Below are positions 5,483 to 7,731 of a DNA stretch of 7,731 nt, in pieces; the stretch's first letter is position 1, and the number at the start of each line of letters is the position of its first letter. This DNA is from an uncultured Clostridia bacterium (GTDB lineage Bacteria > Bacillota > Clostridia > Christensenellales > UBA1242), in contig CANQRE010000037.1 in assembly GCA_947626175.1 (NCBI GenBank), positions 1 through 7,731 on the forward strand, written 5' to 3'. Made by a program: the position numbers and the translations under genes. The notes beneath the pieces were generated by a model. It did not search any database. It was not told the DNA's origin and saw only the letters and a list, made by a program, of their open reading frames with translations.

Positions 5483-6130
5483 ATGTCAAACAAAAAAAAG
5501 GATTTCGTATTGATATCAAAAAAAAGAATGGAGAAGCGCGTCAATTCAAATGATGCTGAAATTTTTAAAAAACTGTTTATAGCAACCTGTGAAAATCAAG
5601 CATGGGTTAACTATAACATCATGAGCAATTTCTTGGATCAGTCCAAGGAATATTTTCAGCAGATCAAACTGCTTAAGCCAAACGATAAAATTAAAAAGGC
5701 AATTTTAAAACGAAAAATTGGCATTTTAGGCAAAAACATTTCATCAGCAATAAACAAAGCGGTTTATGGATTTTGTGCTCAGAAAGCTTTACTAAACACA
5801 AATTTAGAGATTATTGACCTTGCTCCAGAAGCGCTTACAAACATAAGAGTAAACAATGGCGAAATTTTGGAATTGGTTCATGATGTTAACGATGATTTAA
5901 AAAGACAAAACGCTGACAATTATTTGAATGCGGCTTTTGGAATGTTGCTTGCATGTGAAAACGCAAAACAAACATTGCCGTCCGACAGTGGATTTGTGCA
6001 GGGAAATGAAAAAAGTTTTCAAAATCTTGGGCCGATAGCGGCAAAACTTCATGAACACGCACAAAAAACGGCAGAAGCAGCAATCAAAGATGAAGAGATG
6101 TTTGATTTAGATGATCCATATTCAATATAA
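5483..6130 (+). CDS. Hypothetical protein, 215 residues, no family recognised
   Basis: I do not recognise this protein. It is hydrophilic with no signal peptide or membrane segment, so it is probably cytoplasmic. The first 20 residues are very basic (MSNKKKDFVLISKKRMEKRV). The middle is mostly helix-forming, with a second basic stretch near residues 63-85 (KPNDKIKKAILKRKIG). The last part is Ala- and acid-rich and ends in EEMFDLDDPYSI. Only two cysteines are evident in the central part (AFGMLLACENAK and YGFCAQKA), besides one near residue 36, and no metal-binding motif stands out. The basic head and acidic tail are compatible with a nucleic-acid or partner-binding role, but that is a guess. 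It has its own strong promoter with an overlapping palindrome, and its own terminator, so it is a single-gene unit that is probably well expressed and regulated. Codon use looks like that of its neighbours. Confidence 0.82.
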   Translation: MSNKKKDFVLISKKRMEKRVNSNDAEIFKKLFIATCENQAWVNYNIMSNFLDQSKEYFQQIKLLKPNDKIKKAILKRKIGILGKNISSAINKAVYGFCAQKALLNTNLEIIDLAPEALTNIRVNNGEILELVHDVNDDLKRQNADNYLNAAFGMLLACENAKQTLPSDSGFVQGNEKSFQNLGPIAAKLHEHAQKTAEAAIKDEEMFDLDDPYSI

Positions 6131-6155
6131 AGGAGCAAATTTTGCTCTTTTTTTG
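6129..6155 (+). terminator. Intrinsic terminator after the orphan gene
   Basis: AAAGGAGCAA (6129-6138) pairs with TTGCTCTTTT (6142-6151), including one G-U pair, around a three-base loop and runs into further Ts. It overlaps the end of the stop codon. Confidence 0.82.
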
Positions 6156-6177
6156 TAATCAACTTTGCAAATAACAG

Positions 6178-6196
6178 TTTGACGTAAACGTTAAAT
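6178..6196 (+). promoter_or_regulatory. Dyad with cre-like core in the repeat-protein promoter
   Basis: TTTGACGT (6178-6185) and ACGTTAAA (6188-6195) form an inverted repeat (eight pairs, one G-T) around AA, overlapping the -35 box and spacer. Bases 6183-6196 match the CcpA catabolite-response consensus TGWAARCGYTWNCW at 12 of 14 positions; the first T and the C near the end are missed. Catabolite control or another LacI-type regulator is possible. Confidence 0.35.
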
Positions 6197-6206
6197 GTGC
6201 TATATT
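6179..6206 (+). promoter_or_regulatory. Sigma-A promoter of the repeat-protein gene
   Basis: TTGACG (6179-6184) and TATATT (6201-6206) are separated by 16 bases, with an extended -10 TG at 6198-6199. The design is the same as that of the promoter at 5434-5461. Transcription should start near 6213, so the ATG at 6195 is inside the promoter and cannot be the start codon. Confidence 0.82.
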
Positions 6207-6214
6207 GATAACAT

Positions 6215-6219
6215 AGGAG
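6215..6219 (+). promoter_or_regulatory. Shine-Dalgarno site of the repeat-protein gene
   Basis: AGGAG lies five bases before the ATG at 6225 and fixes that start. Confidence 0.85.
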
Positions 6220-6224
6220 AAAGT

Positions 6225-7493
6225 ATGAAAAAAACTGTTATTGCCGTGACAGCAATAATGTGCATTGTTTTTGCTGCGGTGGGAATTTGGCTGGGCATAA
6301 TGTTAAGCGATAAGCAACCATCCAACCCTGATCCATTGCCACCTGAGCAGCAAGAAAATGACGGGTCAATAAAAGACGTTAGTGAATATGAATATTTGAA
6401 ATTTAGTGTCACAAATGAAAAGAACAAATTTGTGGATGTTTGTGCAAACAAAGAAGCAATCAAAAATGCACAGGGAATGATTTATCTTTCAATTCCTGAA
6501 AAAGTGAAATACAATGGCGAAACCTACACCGTTGCAACCATTCCTGACGCAAAAACCAATCCGGAAACAGACAACCCTGAAGGAGCATTTGGCTCTTGTG
6601 AAAACCTTCATCATGTTTTTATTCCATCATCGGTGTCGGACATTGGCAGTTTTGCTTTTTTTAACTGCAAAAACTTGTCATCAGTCGTTATGGTGTCACC
6701 GACATACATTGGGGCAGAGGCCTTTGCTTATTGTTATTCACTTGTGGAAGTAACAATTCCAAAGTCCGTTTCCATCATTTCATATGACGCATTTTCGAAT
6801 GATGTAAGGCTTGTTATAATCAGAAATCTGTCGAAAGAATATGTCAAAAAGCCAAGTGATGACACCGTTGTGATCAGCGATATTGGACAGTCAGCTTTGA
6901 TATATACTCGCAATTACACTTTTTGGGAAAAAGACGAGCAATATTATCTTGTAAACTATCAAGATTTTGAAGATCCAAGAAAATCAATAACTTTACCAAC
7001 AAACATAGATGGCCATAGCTACGCAATAAGGTCATGTGCGTTTAGAGACAACAAAACATTGCAAAATGTTGTCATAAGTGAAGGGGTGACGTCCATTGGA
7101 ATAGAAGCATTCAAAAGTTGCGAAAGTTTGCAAAGCGTGCACATTAGCTCCAGTGTGAAAAAAATAGGCGGAGGAGCATTTTACTTATGCAAAAAGCTAA
7201 GCGATGTTACGCTTGATGACGGAGTGCAAGAAATTGAACTAGGGGCTTTTGAAGACACAGCACTCACCACAATTTTCATACCAGCCAGTGTGATCTCAAT
7301 CAAAACTGAGTCAACTTCTGGTCCATTTCAATGGTGCAAAAACCTTGTGATTTATTGTGAAGTCCAGTCGGCGCCAGAAGGATGGGATGCTTATTGGTCA
7401 TATTATGACGTGTTTGTTGTTGTAAAAGACAATGAAGTGAAATGGGGATATTCAAGGGAAGAATATCTAAACGAAATTAATTTGCAAAAATAA
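6225..7493 (+). CDS. Membrane-anchored BspA-like leucine-rich-repeat (LRR_5) protein
   Basis: The 422-residue protein begins with MKKTV and one hydrophobic segment (about 4-27), acting as a signal anchor or signal peptide. No good lipobox is seen, because Met-Cys at 12-13 lacks the required pattern. A Pro-rich linker follows (30-42). LRR_5 repeats of the form F..C..L..V.IP.SV..IG..AF then occur in two blocks. The first is about 119-197 (AFGSCENLHHVFIPSSVSDI, AFFNCKNL, AFAYCYSLVEVTIPKSV). The second is about 268-376 (AFRDNKTLQNVVIS, AFKSCESLQSVHISSSV, AFYLCKKLSDVTL). A less regular stretch (198-267) lies between them. A Trp-rich end (EGWDAYWSYYDVFVV) is typical of BspA-like C-termini. Relatives are surface proteins of gut and oral anaerobes that bind host or other proteins; the actual ligand is unknown. 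No LPXTG sorting motif is present. The gene has its own promoter and terminator. Confidence 0.9.
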   Translation: MKKTVIAVTAIMCIVFAAVGIWLGIMLSDKQPSNPDPLPPEQQENDGSIKDVSEYEYLKFSVTNEKNKFVDVCANKEAIKNAQGMIYLSIPEKVKYNGETYTVATIPDAKTNPETDNPEGAFGSCENLHHVFIPSSVSDIGSFAFFNCKNLSSVVMVSPTYIGAEAFAYCYSLVEVTIPKSVSIISYDAFSNDVRLVIIRNLSKEYVKKPSDDTVVISDIGQSALIYTRNYTFWEKDEQYYLVNYQDFEDPRKSITLPTNIDGHSYAIRSCAFRDNKTLQNVVISEGVTSIGIEAFKSCESLQSVHISSSVKKIGGGAFYLCKKLSDVTLDDGVQEIELGAFEDTALTTIFIPASVISIKTESTSGPFQWCKNLVIYCEVQSAPEGWDAYWSYYDVFVVVKDNEVKWGYSREEYLNEINLQK

Positions 7494-7549
7494 AAGCAAA
7501 AGCTCTTGAAAAAATTGGGGTGTAACCGTTTTCAAATAATGTTAAATAG

Positions 7550-7585
7550 AAAATGTAGCGACTGTAATGTCGCTACATTTTTTTT
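7550..7585 (+). terminator. Strong intrinsic terminator after the repeat-protein gene
   Basis: AAAATGTAGCGAC (7550-7562) and GTCGCTACATTTT (7569-7581) form a perfect 13-bp stem with the loop TGTAAT, followed by more Ts. It lies 57 bases past the stop codon. Before it, TTGAAAA (7506-7512) and TTTTCAA (7529-7535) form a smaller second hairpin of unknown meaning. Confidence 0.9.
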
Positions 7586-7731
7586 GTGCTCCCGTCAGGA
7601 TTCGCTCCGCATCGCTATCGCGACCGTTCACTGCCGTAGTCTCGTTATATGATTTTTGCCAAAATCATATAACTTCGCTAAAATTGCCCTTGCAAGCAGG
7701 TCAATTTTGGGCTTGCTATCACGCCGGGGCG
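7586..7731. repeat. GC-rich, hairpin-rich non-coding tail; possible repeat or mobile-element edge
   Basis: No gene is visible here. By hand count, 37 of the first 59 bases (7586-7644) are G or C, far above the AT-rich surroundings. A perfect 13-bp inverted repeat follows: GTTATATGATTTT (7644-7656) with AAAATCATATAAC (7661-7673), loop TGCC. A second hairpin is AAAATTGCC (7680-7688) with GG/CAATTTT (7699-7708, one bulged T). GCAAGC (7692-7697) in its loop can pair with GCTTGC (7711-7716). The composition jump and dense inverted repeats suggest a dispersed intergenic repeat, a MITE-like element or a structured RNA continuing beyond the window. The strand cannot be decided. Confidence 0.4.

Noticed and set aside
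6129..6135. AAAGGAG as a ribosome site for a further small gene
   Set aside because: No start codon follows at a suitable distance, and the sequence is the 5' arm of a terminator hairpin.
6195..6224. ATG at 6195 as the start of the repeat-protein gene
   Set aside because: It falls inside the promoter, and the ATG at 6225 gives a proper MKKTV membrane-targeting N-terminus after AGGAG.
6231..6263. Possible lipoprotein signal in the repeat protein
   Set aside because: The residues before Cys13 are Ala-Ile-Met, which do not fit the lipobox (Leu at -3, small residue at -1).
7586..7610. Minus-strand tRNA 3' end (GAATCC...GGGAGCAC resembles a T-arm and acceptor end)
   Set aside because: The T-loop lacks the GTTC start, a proper 5-bp T-stem is not formed, and no anticodon or D arm can be fitted in the adjoining sequence.
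7644..7673. Hairpin as an integron attC site
   Set aside because: The arms do not fit the RYYYAAC and GTTRRRY core pattern, and the stem is perfect without the extrahelical bases and spacers of attC.

Overview
The window suggests a low-GC Gram-positive (Bacillota, clostridial-type) anaerobe. Strong AAGGAG-type Shine-Dalgarno sites, sigma-A-like promoters and U-tailed hairpin terminators are visible. The gene content fits a fermentative, probably gut-associated bacterium: an [FeFe]-hydrogenase, a phosphoketolase, an M18 aminopeptidase, a BclA-like collagen protein and a BspA-like leucine-rich-repeat protein. TGA is used as a stop and Trp is TGG, so the genetic code is standard. Taxonomy is inferred from style and gene content only.

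Layout. Bases 3-482 are the 3' end of an [FeFe]-hydrogenase gene, closed by a terminator. Bases 547-1062 encode a full-length peptide-deformylase homologue in which all three metal ligands are replaced, so it is probably a pseudoenzyme. Bases 1180-4784 hold a likely two-gene operon: phosphoketolase (xfp), then an M18 aminopeptidase (apeB) 14 bases later. It ends in a near-perfect hairpin that also terminates the converging gene. Bases 4817-5338, on the minus strand, encode a small collagen-like (Gly-Pro-Thr) surface-type protein with a Cys-rich head. A divergent promoter region (5339-5482) separates it from a plus-strand orphan gene of 215 codons (5483-6130). Bases 6225-7493 encode a membrane-anchored BspA-like repeat protein. 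The last 146 bases are gene-free, locally GC-rich and full of inverted repeats, and look like the edge of a repeat or structured element cut by the window end.

How the genes work together. Phosphoketolase cleaves xylulose-5-P or fructose-6-P to acetyl-phosphate, and the hydrogenase disposes of reductant as H2, so both fit acetate- and H2-forming fermentation. The aminopeptidase recycles peptides. The collagen-like and repeat proteins look like surface functions, and each gene from 4817 onward has its own promoter and terminator.

Most worth a second look: the ligand-less deformylase homologue, a 31-bp imperfect palindrome covering the -10 box of the orphan gene, a cre-like dyad in the repeat-protein promoter, and the structured 3' tail with a possible pseudoknot.
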